DNA of 64,000 bases from Aspidiotus rigidus (Eukaryota; Arthropoda; Insecta; Hemiptera; Diaspididae). This document shows, piece after piece, positions 1 through 10,930 of this stretch. Location: contig JAVHKY010000054.1 in the NCBI GenBank assembly GCA_035079385.1, positions 11,757,501-11,821,500 on the forward strand, read 5' to 3'. Position 1 is the stretch's first letter, and each line of letters starts with the position of its first letter. The notes under the pieces were generated by a model that was not told the DNA's origin, did not search any database, and was given only the letters and a program-made list of their open reading frames with translations. The translations under genes were made by a program, and so were the position numbers.

Positions 1-1628
1 ACACCTGACTGAACCGATTTCATGCAATGGAAAAATAAATTTTATTCAGGATTGTTTTAGCAACAGATACAAGCACACCGAATTACAAGTTATTTGAAAA
101 AAAGTTCACGAATCTGTTCGCAAAAGTACAAAAACCAGATACCAGATACTCTAGTCCGCGCAAAAGTACAAAAACCAAATACCGGATACTCTAGCCGCAC
201 GAGAATGCACGCACGCGTATAAAACCTCGACTGACGGAACTGATTTGATATAATGGAACTCAGTGCAGGAACTTCAGGTAACATCTACCCCACGTTAATA
301 AACAGTTAGCACGTAACTTATTCGGCGCCACCCTTACATACAAGAACGTATCTTTTAGCCAGTCTAGTTTTTTTTTTTTTGTATGTATTGTCACCAAGCT
401 CTAGAATCCACTCATCTTTTTTAAACAATTAGAATTACCTCCGACCGATAGATTTACCTGACTCCGACGTGCATTTTTTTCTACTCTACCCCTCCGTCTT
501 GGCAGTCTACCCAAGGGTGGAATCTTATTGCAATTGTTGATATGTGTACGCACACAGACCGTTCACGTGGTATTGTTTTTCTGATACCCATGTAGTACAG
601 TTGCAAGAGGAGCATTATAGGATTAGTCTGCTTTATCATAATGCAAACTTGTCGCCGAATTTTTATTGTAGTGGTACTTGCTTTACTTTAGTCTTATAGC
701 AGGGGAATACATTTGCTATTGTTGTATTTTGGACCGAGTGACTATAGGAGAAGAGCCTTATGTACAAAATATTAAAAGAACGAACGGTACTTTGTTCCTC
801 AAGAACTCGTTCATTTAGAGCTACGTTGCCCCTTGTGTTGTCGAGATTCAAGAGAATAGACAGCCTACGTAGAAGATACACATTGTTTTCCAAAGAAAAA
901 GTTTGATAGGTATGACGCCTCTTTGTAAAAGTAAATCTAAAAGAACTAGCAGTACGACGCGCTTCGGTCGACACTTGATAGGCGAATTACCTATGACGTC
1001 ACACACAGTTTAATCATATAGTAGACTGTAGTTTGTTCCACATACGAATGACATTTTCAGGAAGCGCCTCACACACTAAAATAAAACATGCTAAAACACG
1101 TGAAGAAGATGAACCAATTAGAAAAATGTACATTTTTGTCTAGTATGGGCCTCCATCCAATTTTCCCCTGTAGCTGCCAAAATGTGGCCCCTGTGATGTC
1201 ACAAGTCATGCGCGTCGTATATTAATTCTATTAGTACAGGACTTGGGAAATTTTTGATCGACGAGCAAGGGACATGCCTGACCTGATTTAGACCGTGACG
1301 TCAACAAAGAGTTCCAGAGTATGACGTCATCAGGAGAACTTACAAAAATTTGGACCGTGGAGCGGAGAAGAAAACATTGTATTCGTTCGTATGTACTTAA
1401 ATTTATTCTTTAAAAGTACCTTTTTTCGCAAGGCCAGGAATGTACCTTAATTATTTTGGAAGAGAAATCGAGAACATCATATTTTAAATCTCAAGAAACG
1501 ACTTCATATTGGAATTTTTCGGGAGCTATGACGTATCTTGAAACGCCAGGAATGAACCTTGTTTCCAAACACCAGGCAGGTATATAAAATTTTTAGCAGA
1601 GAATGTCTTCTTGAGTTTTTGTCCATTT
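1..1628. other. Gene-free stretch with a short tandem duplication
   Basis: No supported gene. A 36-bp sequence containing CAAAAGTACAAAAACC occurs twice at a 40-bp period (about 119-154 and 159-194), and a diverged GACTGA..CTGATTT-type motif occurs near 7-30 and again near 229-255. Palindromic ATGACGTCAT lies at 1321-1330. The rest is AT-rich sequence in which I see no exon-like pattern. Confidence 0.6.
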
Positions 1629-2195
1629 TAACAGGGAACCTGTTTTATGGGGGGTTTTTGAGAAATTTGCCGTGCGCCGTGCGCCATCCAGCAAAAAACT
1701 TGGAAAAATGTCTATTCTCGAGCCATATATGATAGGAGAGGGACTTAAACAAAATGGAAAAAATTTTTACTCTCGAGCTATACGTGATAGGAGAGAGACT
1801 TAGAAAACATTTCGACTCCTGAGCTATGTATGGTAGGAGTGGGACTTGGAAAAATTTCAACTCTCAAGCTATATATATGATAGAAGGGGGACTTGGAAAA
1901 AATTTCAGCTATCGAGCCATATGTGATAGGGACTTAGAAAAATGTCCACTCTCGAGCTATATATGATAGAAGAGGGACTTAGAAAAATTCCTATCATATA
2001 TAGCTCGAGATTCGAGAAAAATTTAGACTCTCAAATTAAATTATACTAGGCTTATAGTAGGTCTAGGCCTTCTTTATACTAGCTTTATCTAGTTCTGGGC
2101 TTCCTTGAATGCTTAATACCAAATCTCACATGACTCATAAAATAGGTTCCCTGCGTTCCTCGTTTAACGTCGTTAAGGAAGCCGTCGTTTTTTAA
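1629..2195 (+). mobile_element. Complete unit of the CAGGGAACC repeat family (minisatellite-bearing non-autonomous element)
   Basis: This compact unit shows the family's architecture. It opens with ACAGGGAACCTGTTTTATGG and a GC-richer leader (GTGCGCCGTGCGCC), continues as about seven diverged copies of a 45-bp minisatellite unit (key words CTCGAG, TATATATGATAGG, GACTTGGAAAAA), then a unique arm (TATACTAGGCTTATAG type). It closes with the inverse of the opening motif (CATAAAATAGGTTCCCTG) followed by a tail containing GTTAAGGAAGCCGTCG. No coding capacity is seen. Related copies lie at 7126-7641, 47926-48417 (inverted) and 48418-48833. The inverted terminal motif suggests a DNA-transposon-like or fold-back unit, but no clear target duplication was found. 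Confidence 0.6.
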
Positions 2196-2600
2196 GAAGG
2201 AACCTGTTTTAATGGGTCTTTTTTCGGAAAAAGTATCCGCCATCCAGCCAACGAGCAACCTCAAGATCGTTCAAAGGTCGACCTTCTATTATATATAGCT
2301 TGGACGTCGAACAATTTTCCAAATCGCCTTCTATCATTCATAGCTCGGAGGTAGAAAATTTTTTCAAGTGCCCCTCGTATCTATATTATATAGCTTGAAG
2401 GTCGAAATTTTTCTGTCCTCCTTTCATACGTAGCTGCGAAGTCCAAGCCTGTGACGTCACAATTTCATGACGTCGTAGGTCAGGCTCGTGACGTCATAAT
2501 CCAATGATGTCATAAATTTTTCACATCTCACGTGCCCTATAAAACAGGTTCCCTTCCACCCTTCGTTCAACTCCGTTAAAGAACCTGTGAGTTTCTTTAT
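2196..2600 (+). repeat. Second subfamily of the CAGGGAACC repeat family
   Basis: Begins with AAGGAACCTGTTTTAATGG and ends with CATAAAAC..GGTTCCCTT-type sequence, then a tail ending CTCCGTTAAAGAACCTGTGAG-like that differs from the first subfamily's tail. The body holds degenerate 45-bp units (TCATATATAGCTTGG type, in the reverse orientation) and CRE-like palindromes GTGACGTCAC at 2451-2460 and TGACGTCAT at 2489-2497. Parallel copies lie at 54555-54795 and 56237-56770. Non-coding. Confidence 0.5.
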
Positions 2601-2740
2601 TGAGCCCACCGTCTACGGAGAATGAGAAATTTGCAGTTCACCGTGCGCCGTCCGGCGAAAAACTTGGAGAAATTTTTACTGCTATTGTATATAGGTAGCT
2701 TTAGGATGGAATTTTTTCAAGCCCCCCTTTTATCATTATA

Positions 2741-3435
2741 CTAGCGGTCGGCAGCGCGCCTCCGGCGCGCCTGACCGCCAGCTGTGTGTTGAGTAGATAT
2801 CAGTGTTTTGTAAATATTTCGATTTTAACGGTAAGAGCTGAGTTGACAGGTAAGGGCTGTATTGCAGCAAAAAACGGACTAATTCATGAACCGTCGCAAT
2901 GATTAAGGAAATAGATGGACAGTAGGTAAAAAGCCTGCCATATCCCCGAAGCATTACATCAGTCTGTGTAGAGGCATGAGACGAACTCAGTCGTTTCCTA
3001 TATGAGAAACCGGATGTAATTTTCTTAATTCTTTCTCGAACCCAGTACCTTTTCTTAGGTAGTTTTAAACTCTGACGACGATATTTACCTAATGTATAGT
3101 TACTCGTCACAAAAGAAGAGCAAATTTTCAAGAAATTATTTTACATAAACGTCTCCTTTCAAAATCGAAAATTGGATACGTAAAACTCGAATAGTCTCTG
3201 TAGATTCATCCAGAGCAACCGGTTTAAATGCTCTCTCTCTCTGTAAACACAATGATCTTAAATACGCATCAGTCAAAATACCAATAGTTCCAAAATTTCC
3301 TCCTAAAAATCTGGAATTGGGCTCATTCGAAAGGAAATTAAAGGGGCAACAATTTTTGTTCTCTTCAATTTTTCATAAAAATGAGTAAAACTCGAGTTAT
3401 CACCATAACTTAATTTTACCGACTTTTCTAACTAG
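2741..3435. repeat. Dispersed repeat X, copy 1 (starts with a GC-rich palindrome)
   Basis: Starts with a GC-rich inverted repeat (GCGCGCCTCCGGCGCGC, about 2756-2772) followed by GTGTGTTGAGTAGATATC. It later contains TTCCTCCTAAAAATCTGG (about 3297-3314). The same head and middle recur in the same order at 6173-6860, so this is a dispersed repeat of roughly 0.7-0.95 kb. The 131-codon reverse-strand open frame across it overlaps the palindrome and is not convincing as a gene. Confidence 0.6.
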
Positions 3436-3549
3436 AAAAGTGAGGTATTACACCCGTAGCAAGGTCAACAGGGGGAGTGGGTAATGAACTTTCTCGACGT
3501 TTTAGGGGTCCTAGATCACAACTAGCATAAAAAAAAATTTTTCCTTATA

Positions 3550-3890
3550 TCGATTTTTTTGTCCGCGGAACTCCTCTGAAACTACCCAATGGATTTTTTT
3601 GTAACTTGGCCATATTGTAGTAGTATATCTGAAGATGTGCACCTGCAATTTTTTTGAAAATCGGATGAGTAGTTCTCGAGAATGTTCAATTTGTTGAGAA
3701 ATTTTGCAGTATTTCGAGTACCTTTTTGTCCGCGGAACTCCTCCGAAACTACCCGATGGATTTTTTTGTAACTCGGCCATATTGTAGTATTATATTTGAA
3801 GATGTGCACCTGCATTTTTTTTGAGGATCGGATGAGTAGTTCTCGAGAAATTTTTACTTTTGTTGAAAAATTTTTCACTATTACGAGTAG
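3550..3890. repeat. Tandem duplication of a 167-bp unit (two copies)
   Basis: The word GTCCGCGGAACTCCTC occurs at 3561 and again at 3728. Between and after these points the sequence repeats with few differences, sharing GAAGATGTGCACCTGCA and CGGATGAGTAGTTCTCGAG. The two overlapping reverse-strand open frames here are a consequence of the duplicated AT-rich text and are not annotated as genes. Confidence 0.75.
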
Positions 3891-4345
3891 CTTCTTACGA
3901 ATAGCTGCGAGTAGCTGCTTACGTTAGGAGAAGCGGATTTTCCTATACGTTTACCACTTTCGTTATCAGTACGTGTATTGTGAAGAACCTTTCATCAATC
4001 GACAGGTTCATTCTTTGTTCATTCTTTACCAAGGGTTCATTGGATTTTATTTCCGATGAAACCTTTTCGTTCAAATTTAGTACACTTGTATCTCGCTTCC
4101 CACAGCCCCTAGAGCGTTGAATTTTGTTTTGTCAAATTTTATTTGTTTTGTTAAATTTATTTTTGAACGGATAGTGGCGATGGCGGGTTGTTCATTTTTC
4201 TAGCTATTTTTCATTATTATTAGTCATACTCGATAGTTTTTTTTTTTTTTTTTTTATTATTATTTTACGAGCATTATAAACTGCACGAGGGTTATTTGCT
4301 CGGCGTTACAATCTTATTTTAGAACATTACTTGAATTAGGTTAAA

Positions 4346-4790
4346 TTAGGTACGTATTGGTGGAATTGAGTGGCGATCGAACGGAATTTGTTGGTGAATT
4401 ATATGAAGTTGTAGAATTGAGTGGTGCGTAAATAAGTTAGGGTTGAGTCGATGGTTTCGGAGTTGTTGTTTAGTGCTGCATTGATATTGGAAGATATATT
4501 TAGGGAGGTTCGAGTGGGTTGCAGGACGGGGCATGAGAAAAAATGATCAACTGATAAATTTTCTTGGAGACAGTGAGGGCATGATGGAGGAGCGAGATTA
4601 GTGAGAAGATAAGTATGAGTAAGACGAGTGTGGCCTATTCGCAGCCGAGCTAAAATGACCTCCTCTTGCCTTGAATTTCGTTGGGATGAGGACCAAAATG
4701 TGGGTTCACGTTTTATTTTTCTTAATTTGTTATTCGACTGATTTTAGTGAAAACCTTGAGTTTGAATGATTAAGTACAATTTTTTAATCT
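4346..4790 (-). pseudogene. LINE remnant: C-terminal region after RNase H (jockey/I-like)
   Basis: Translated on the reverse strand, this stretch reads through the conserved segment found after RNase H in jockey/I-type LINEs. RQEEVILARLRIGHTRLTH is followed by a Cys/His cluster of the form C..C........H....C (CPHC, then DHFFSC). Upstream in the element's direction is a lysine-rich NNKLRKIK segment. The frame then decays. With the RNase H relic at 5195-5495 it forms one element, split by unrelated sequence carrying a hairpin. The family assignment rests on these motifs alone. Confidence 0.7.
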
Positions 4791-5067
4791 TCATCAAGTG
4801 TGCTGATGCGAGACTACCTGGGTGATTTCACTCTTAATTGATAATTGATTTATTTGTCATTTTTTCATGTATGGGTACATAATTAATAGTGGTTCATAGT
4901 TGATTTGAGGTGTCAAAAGAGATGGAAAGATTATTTTCAATTTGGACTGGCTTTTTTGAGTGAGATTTGAGATTAGACTAACGAGTAAACCGGGCTTGGG
5001 TGCTATATATTTTTACCGAATTTTCTAGCTAGAAAAGTGAGGTATTTTGATTAATACGTTTGGAATG

Positions 5068-5166
5068 CTGAACGAATGAAATACTCAAAATAGTAAAACG
5101 AGGAGTAAACTAAACAAAGCCACAGAAATACGATTACATACTATTTTGAGTATTTCATTCGTTCAG
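5068..5166. repeat. Short hairpin: 28-bp arms, 43-nt loop
   Basis: CTGAACGAATGAAATACTC and the following AAAATAGTA (5068-5095) are matched by a perfect reverse complement at 5139-5166. The hairpin lies between the two LINE remnants, so it may be a tiny inserted element. Its arm length and loop are also compatible with a processed hairpin RNA, but nothing here shows transcription. Confidence 0.7.
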
Positions 5167-5194
5167 TATGCTTGGCCATAACTTGCAGGACCGT

Positions 5195-5495
5195 ATAAAA
5201 TCTAAAATCTACGTTTGGAATGGTTGAAGCGTGAGGGAAGGAATGAGGGGTTGACTATTGGGTGATTGGTTGCTTCTTTCGTTTCGACATCGATTTTTTT
5301 AGTTTTTCGGGATCTCGTTGTAGCTGGATTCCCAGATGAAGAATTTTGGGGTGGAGTGTGCATAGAAAATGGTGATATGATAGCGTGAAGGCAATTTATG
5401 AGTGCACGAGAGGAATAGCAGCTCGAGATAGCTTTAAGAGATACCAGAAATCGGAAGTGATAAAGAATTGAACCACTCATCCTAATATACAGCAT
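5195..5495 (-). pseudogene. LINE remnant: RNase H domain fragment
   Basis: The reverse-strand frame shows a degraded RNase H end. A Ser-rich stretch with ALINCLHAIISPF resembles the SDS..AL..L helix. It is followed, after a frame change, by a FIWESSYNEIPKN-like remnant of the usual WIPGHxGIxGNExAD motif, and then KIDVETKEA. The frame needs at least one shift to follow the family, so it is dead. It probably belongs to the same LINE copy as 4346-4790, with the intervening 4800-5190 inserted or too diverged to recognise. Confidence 0.6.
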
Positions 5496-5948
5496 ACTAG
5501 ACTAATAATATGCTAAGAATAAGGTATGGGAAAAAATGATTGTAGAGCTCTTTTTTATTAGAAACAACTGTTATAGCCTCGTAGCAGTTTGGACAGGGGG
5601 AGGGGGAGTGGTTTTTCTGGAGACGTTTTGTAGGTTTTAGATGACTCTTAGCCTAAATTATAACAAAATTCAGGTTTCCTTATTGGATTATAGGTATCTT
5701 TACTCTGTTATCTGTTGATGTGACATCGTAGTGATAGAATTTATAAACTGAGTTTTATTGTTTATTCTACAAATGTTTGACATGATTGACAGGTCATTGG
5801 TATTTAATTTAAAGAGAGGGAGTGACTCTCTCAATGTTTTTTGCATTGTGGGAAGAAAAGTCGTGTCCTACTCACGCGACTGCGTGAGTGTTTTTTATAA
5901 CTGCGCCGCTCAACGCGTTTGAACGGTAACGTTGGAACAACGCGTTCG
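5496..5948. other. Gene-free stretch between repeats
   Basis: No gene is seen. The segment near 5575-5660 (GTAGCAG..GGACAGGGGGAG, GACGTTTT.TAGG) is a diverged copy of sequence near 3455-3520. The LINE remnants are therefore flanked on both sides by related text, as if a larger repeat had been invaded. Confidence 0.4.
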
Positions 5949-6176
5949 ATGGCAAGCTACACCACCACGTTTTTTTATATTGAAAAAGTCATTGTTTTCG
6001 CCCTTTTTTGAAATTACTCAGCACCTCCCCGTCAAATTTTTATTTTTATGAGTCTATGTGCTGCTCTGGGATGAGGACAATATATCCTGAAAGTTTGAAA
6101 GCGATCGGCCCAGTAGTTCTCGAGTTATAAACGGACAGGAGGACGGAGGGACAAACTTTCTGCTTTATATATTAGA
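5949..6176. repeat. Direct repeat, first copy (about 228 bp)
   Basis: ATGGCAAGCTACACCACCAC through AAACTTTCTGCTTTATATA recurs nearly identically at 6901-7125. The shared text includes GATCGGCCCAGTAGTTCTCG and ends in CGGACAG-rich sequence just before TATATATTAG. The copies flank repeat X copy 2 in direct orientation, 952 bp apart. Confidence 0.85.
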
Positions 6177-6900
6177 CTAGCGGTTGGCGACGCGCCTCCG
6201 GCGCGCCTGACCGCTAGCTGTGTGTTGAGTAGATATCTGTGTTTTATAGGTATCTGTATCTTGAAGGTATGTGTGTTTTGTAGGTATCTTGGAATTCAGA
6301 TGAATTTTTAAAAAAGAAACAGTGGAAAGAGTTTTGCAAAATTCACAGCTATTCAGTTCAAAAATAAGAAAATAGACACCAAAAACTGCGACTATACTTA
6401 TAAAAATATATCAAAGTTCCGAGTCGCACAAAAATAAAATCACCAAATTAAATTTTTTCACACTAATTCACTTGAGAGCTGACTTAACGCGTGAAGCCTG
6501 TATTCATCGCAGCAGAATACAGACAAATCCATTGACATTTTGCCAGTCCCTAAGAAAACACACGGACAACAGGTAAAAAAAAGGGTCATCTCCGCTAGCC
6601 CATACGCAGTGCGCACCGTGTCTAGACATTGGTTCTTGTATGAGATACCGGATGTAAAATCCTTTATGTAGGTGTTTTTAAAACTGTGAATAAAATAACT
6701 TGCTTAGTATGGAAGTACAGCGAATACTGTAGTCACAAAATTTCCTCCTAAAAATCTGGAACCGGGCTCATTCGAAAGGAAATTACAGGGGCTACAATTT
6801 TTGTTCTCTTCAATTTTTCATAAAAATGAGTTATACTCGAGTTATCACAATAATTCAATTCTCGAAACTGCGCCACTCAACGCGCGTAGGTCTAACGTAC
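6173..6900. repeat. Dispersed repeat X, copy 2
   Basis: Same head as 2741-3435: a GC-rich palindrome (GCGCGCCTCCGGCGCGCC, about 6191-6208), then TGTGTTGAGTAGATATC, and later CCTCCTAAAAATCTGGAAC with CATAAAAATGAGT. The 85-codon forward ORF at 6826-7083 spans the junction into the second direct repeat and shows no recognisable domain. Confidence 0.6.
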
Positions 6901-7125
6901 ATGGCAAGCTACACCACCACGTTTTTTTATATTGAAAAAAGTCATTGTTTTCGCCCTTTTTTGAAATTACTCAGCACCTCCCCGTCAAATTTTTATTTTT
7001 ATGAGTCTATGTGCTGCTCTGGGATGAGGACAATATATCCTGAAAGTTTGAAAGCGATCGGCCCAGTAGTTCTCGAGTTATAAACGGACAGGACGACAGA
7101 CAAACTTTCTGCTTTATATATTAGA
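6901..7125. repeat. Direct repeat, second copy
   Basis: Near-identical partner of 5949-6176, differing by small indels (for example GGAGGACGGAGG in the first copy against GGACGACAG here). The two copies with repeat X between them look like a segmental duplication or two adjacent insertions of one element. Confidence 0.85.
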
Positions 7126-7641
7126 TAGCTCGAGAGTCAAAATTTCTCCAAGTCTCCTTCCTATTATGTATAGCTTGAGAGTCAAAATTTTTCTAGTCCC
7201 CCTCGTATCATATTAAGCTCGAGAGTAGAAGTTTTTTCGAGTCCCTTTGCTATCATATATAGCTTGGAAGTTTAAATTTTTCAAGTCCCCCTCCTATCAT
7301 ATGTCCGCCCTGTGCCGTCCGGTGAAAAACTTTAAAAACTTTGACTCCTATTGAATATAGCTTGGAAGAAGAAATCTTTTCAAGTCCCTTTTTTATCATA
7401 ATATAGCTCGAGAGTCAAAATTTTTTCAAGCCCCCCCTCCTATCATATATAGCTCGAGAGTCAGAAAGATTTAGACTCTCGAACTATATTATTTTACTAG
7501 GCTTGTAGCAGATGTAGGCCTTCTTTATACTAGCTTTATACCAGGTCTAGGCTTTCTTGAATTGTCAATACCAAAACCAATTTGACTCATAAAACAGGCT
7601 ACCTGCGTCCCCCATTTAACTTCGTTGGGGAAGCCGTCGTT
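7126..7641 (-). mobile_element. CAGGGAACC family copy with degenerate 45-bp units
   Basis: Contains repeated TATCATATATAGCTCGAGAG and CAAGTCCCC words (the 45-bp unit read on the reverse strand), an internal GTGCCGTCCGGTGAAAAAC leader, then the unique arm (TATTTTACTAGGCTTGTAG) and the terminal CATAAAACAGGCTACCTGCG plus GGGGAAGCCGTCG tail. This matches the layout of 1629-2195. Non-coding. Confidence 0.55.
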
Positions 7642-8790
7642 CTCCATCTGGACCTAGGTGATTAAAATTTTTTTAAATTTCGACGTTTTCGAGATCCAGA
7701 TAAGAACAGGGGCGCTTATAAAAATTTCCACTGCTCAACTATATTTTGAAGATTTTACCTGCTCTAGTTATAAAAAATTTCGACTTCGGTTCTGCTTTCG
7801 GCCGTGCCCGTCTTCCAAGTTCTCTTTAATAAATCTGCCCCGTTCATCAGAGAAGCAGGGCTTACACATACTCCCTGTTTTATGAAATCATATCTGCTGG
7901 CTATTAATTTATGTAGGGAACGTACCCAAACTACGTGACCATTTGAAGGGGGGGTTAGGGTTTGGTCACGTGGTTTAATTGTCTGGAAAATTTGGCATTT
8001 TTAGAGCTGTACATTTAAATTTCTTTAAAATCTCGTAAATAAAAACGCATTTCTCCCTGAATATAGCCTTCAAAATCCTGTAGACATGTCCGAAATTGAC
8101 TTCTTCAACTTTCAACCAATATCATACAAATAAAAATTTCATGTTCAAAAAAAAAATTCATTTTGCATGGGGCATTGATTTTATCCCTTACAGTCATATT
8201 CTGTAGATTGAGCGTTTCATTTTCTTCCCTTTTCTCAATTACGTGGTTCCCTGTATCTTCTTTCTTAATTACTAATTTTGATAGACAGACTCCACAGTAC
8301 GGTTTGTATCACGATTTCTTAGTTTATTGGTGAATTCCTTAGTCCAATATTTTGTCTTATTTTTGTTATCTTTTGAGGTGTATTCTAATGCATAACCAAA
8401 CGCGACGTAATTTTTGGTTCTTGAGATACAGACCCTTTTGTGACACGGGAATGAAACTGATGATGGGAATGAGATTTTTCTACCCTGTTGTCTTCCATTT
8501 ACTCGTATAACGCCATTGCTCAGAGTTCGGGTGCGATACTCTAAAAAGTTTTCATAATATGATCGAGTTATCTCATTTTTTGGGTTCTAAACCTCATTTA
8601 AATGAAACAAAAAAAGAGAAAGTACAAGTATCACGGAAATGAGAGACACGGAGTGAGAATTTGGTGATAAAATTTAGTGTAGCCTCACAAGAAATAGACG
8701 TTGTACTAACAATTGAGCGCACTTCAGTGTTGATAAGCAAGAGGAATTAAAATAATTTTGTAAGAGAGAAATTAAATTACCTCGGAATGG
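7642..8790. other. Gene-free stretch
   Basis: No gene is supported. The 75-codon forward ORF at 7658-7885 lacks any motif and starts at the edge of the preceding repeat. The rest is AT-rich unique sequence with no exon-like coding pattern and no obvious repeat structure. Confidence 0.4.
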
Positions 8791-8799
8791 GGGAAAAAT

Positions 8800-9262
8800 C
8801 ATTTATAGCTCGAGAGTGTAAATTTTTCCAAGTCCCCTCCTATCATATATAGCTCAAAAGCTGAATCTTTTCTGAGTTCCTATCATATATAGCTCCCAAG
8901 TCCCTCACCTATCATGTAAAGCTTAAAGGCTGCAATTGAACCAAGTTCTGCCCCCCCCCCACCAATAATATAGAGCTCAGAAGATGAAACTTCTCTAAGC
9001 TTCTATCATATATAACTGGAGAGTCGAAAATTTTAAGTCCCCCTCTATCACATATAGCTCGAGAGTCGAAATTTTTCCAAGTCCCCCTCTCATTATATAA
9101 AGCTTGGAGGTTGAAAATTTTCCAAGACACCCCCCCCCCCCTATCATATGTAGCTACTTTTGTAAGCTCCTAACATATATAGCTTGAGAGTGGAAATTTT
9201 TGCAAGTCCCCCACCTATCATATAAGCCTTAGGGGCTGAAATTTTTTCGAGTCCCAAAAATA
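8800..9262 (-). repeat. Array of diverged 45-bp minisatellite units (reverse orientation)
   Basis: About ten units recognisable by ATCATATATAGCTCGAGAGT and TTTTTCCAAGTCCCC, with variable C-runs (for example around 8949 and 9130). Divergence is much higher than in the 45,860-47,930 array, so this is an older or less homogenised block. The reverse-strand ORF of 72 codons is satellite text. Confidence 0.75.
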
Positions 9263-9354
9263 ATGACGTCACAATTTGAATGCGCTCGCGCTTGTTTCTG
9301 TAAATATCCCCTCAACAAAAGGGATACCCCGCAAAAAAACGACTTTTCTTCTTT

Positions 9355-10456
9355 GAGGCTCTTGCCTCTGCAAGGCGAGAGCCCTTATGCAATCGCAAAA
9401 AAAAATTCTCACTGGAAAAATGTGTTTTTATACATTCTCTGTTTCTTAAGATTTTATTTTTGCCAGGAAAATTTTATTTCTTGTACAGTTTTCGTCAAGA
9501 GTGACCAAGATAGTCTTTAAACATCAATATTGATAATAATGTACATCCTTTGATTAATACTGCACGTATTACCTATTTTGTATCACCCATGATTTTATTT
9601 TTACAGGGCATTTTTCGAATTTTCCTACAATCCTGGAGAGTTTATTTTTACGAAGCATTTTTCAAATTTTTATGCAGTCTTTGAAAAAGTTTCTTCTGCT
9701 CGATACTTCAAGGTAATATACCTACCGTACGTATTAAGTCTCTCAGGTCCCAGATCTGAGTGGAACAAAGGTACGGATCTCTTGGTTTCCAGATCTTGAC
9801 ATCTAGAAAAAATCTAGATCTCTTGAGCTTTACATTTTGGTACGAAAAGAAGCTTCAGGTCTTTTGAAAAAAATTAAAAAATAAATTTCCGTCACGTAAC
9901 AAAAAAAAAACAAGACTGAGTCGCCATGCGTCTCAGTATCCGGGTCTCTTGGTTTTTTTTTCCTAGTTGACTGTTACATGACGGAAATTTATTTTTTAAT
10001 TTTTTTCAAAAGACCTGGAGTTTCTTTTCCTATTAAGATGTATAGCTCAAGAAATCTCGATTTTTTCTATGTCAAGATCTGGAAACCAAGAGATTTGCAT
10101 CTTTGTTCCACTCAGTTCTGGAATCTTAATATTTGTACAAACGGTAGGTATATTGCCATTAAGGAAGTATCGAGAAGAAACTTTTTTGAAGACTGTCCAA
10201 AAATTTGAAAAATCTATGCAAAATAAAATCATAGGTAACACAGAATAATATGTAATACGTGCATTATTAATCAAACGATATACAATATCTTATCATCAAT
10301 ATTGATGTTCGAAGACTATCTCGGTCACTCTTGACAAAGATTGTACGAGAAATAAAATTTGCTTACTTGAGTGACGTCACAACACATTTTTCCGGTAAGA
10401 ACTTTTTTTTTTTTCGCAATTGCATAGGGGCTCTCGCCTTGCCAGAGGCAAGAGCC
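9355..10456. mobile_element. Fold-back element with arms of about 0.5 kb
   Basis: The two halves are inverted copies. The left end reads GAGGCTCTTGCCTCTGCAAG and the right end is its complement (GGCAAGAGCCCC at about 10446-10457). Inner matching blocks include TTCCGTCACGTAAC/GTTACATGACGGAA, TCTTGGTTTCCAGATC/GATCTGGAAACCAAGAG and AAAAGTTTCTTCT/AGAAGAAACTTTTTT. The loop lies near 9900-9960. A transcript across it would form a long hairpin. No transposase is present. A single-arm relative lies in Cdk9 intron 2 (27791-28790). The three ORFs inside are by-products. Confidence 0.8.
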
Positions 10457-10774
10457 CCAAAAACAAGAGACCCGGATACTTAGTCGAAGTCTTGTTATTT
10501 TCCTAAATCTCTACTTCTTTTCTCTGTTTTGTCCATTAAATTGATTGTTTTCATTTCCAACAGCAAAATAGCTTCGTTTTCCAAAACGAGCCCATTTTCA
10601 AAGTTTGCTAAGCATTATTTTTATTTACTCTTCTATATCAGTAATCCACATTTAAGTACTTCCCTCCCCCTCCCGCTTCCGCTTCGATGAATAAAATATC
10701 CGTCAAAAATATTTTCAATCATCAAACGTGAGAGAACTATTTTACTCAATGGAAAGAAAACACTGCATTTTCCC

Positions 10775-10930
10775 GGGCGCGGATTTACGAGGGGGGGGGG
10801 GACATCTCCATCCCCCCACCAAAAAAAAAACTCCAAAAAAGACTGAAATTGTTCGCGAGGAAAAAAGTTTTTGAACAAAGGAATATCCCCCCCCCAAAAA
10901 AAAAAAAAAATGTACCCGTAAATCCGCGCC
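10775..10930. mobile_element. Small MITE-like element with 16-bp inverted ends
   Basis: GGGCGCGGATTTACG at 10775 is mirrored by CGTAAATCCGCGCC at about 10917-10930. G/C homopolymers next to each end (10790-10801, 10886-10895) are also in mirrored positions. The GCGCGGATTTACG-type end resembles hAT-type MITE termini in general form. A TTTCCC word borders both sides but no exact 8-bp duplication is seen. Confidence 0.5.
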
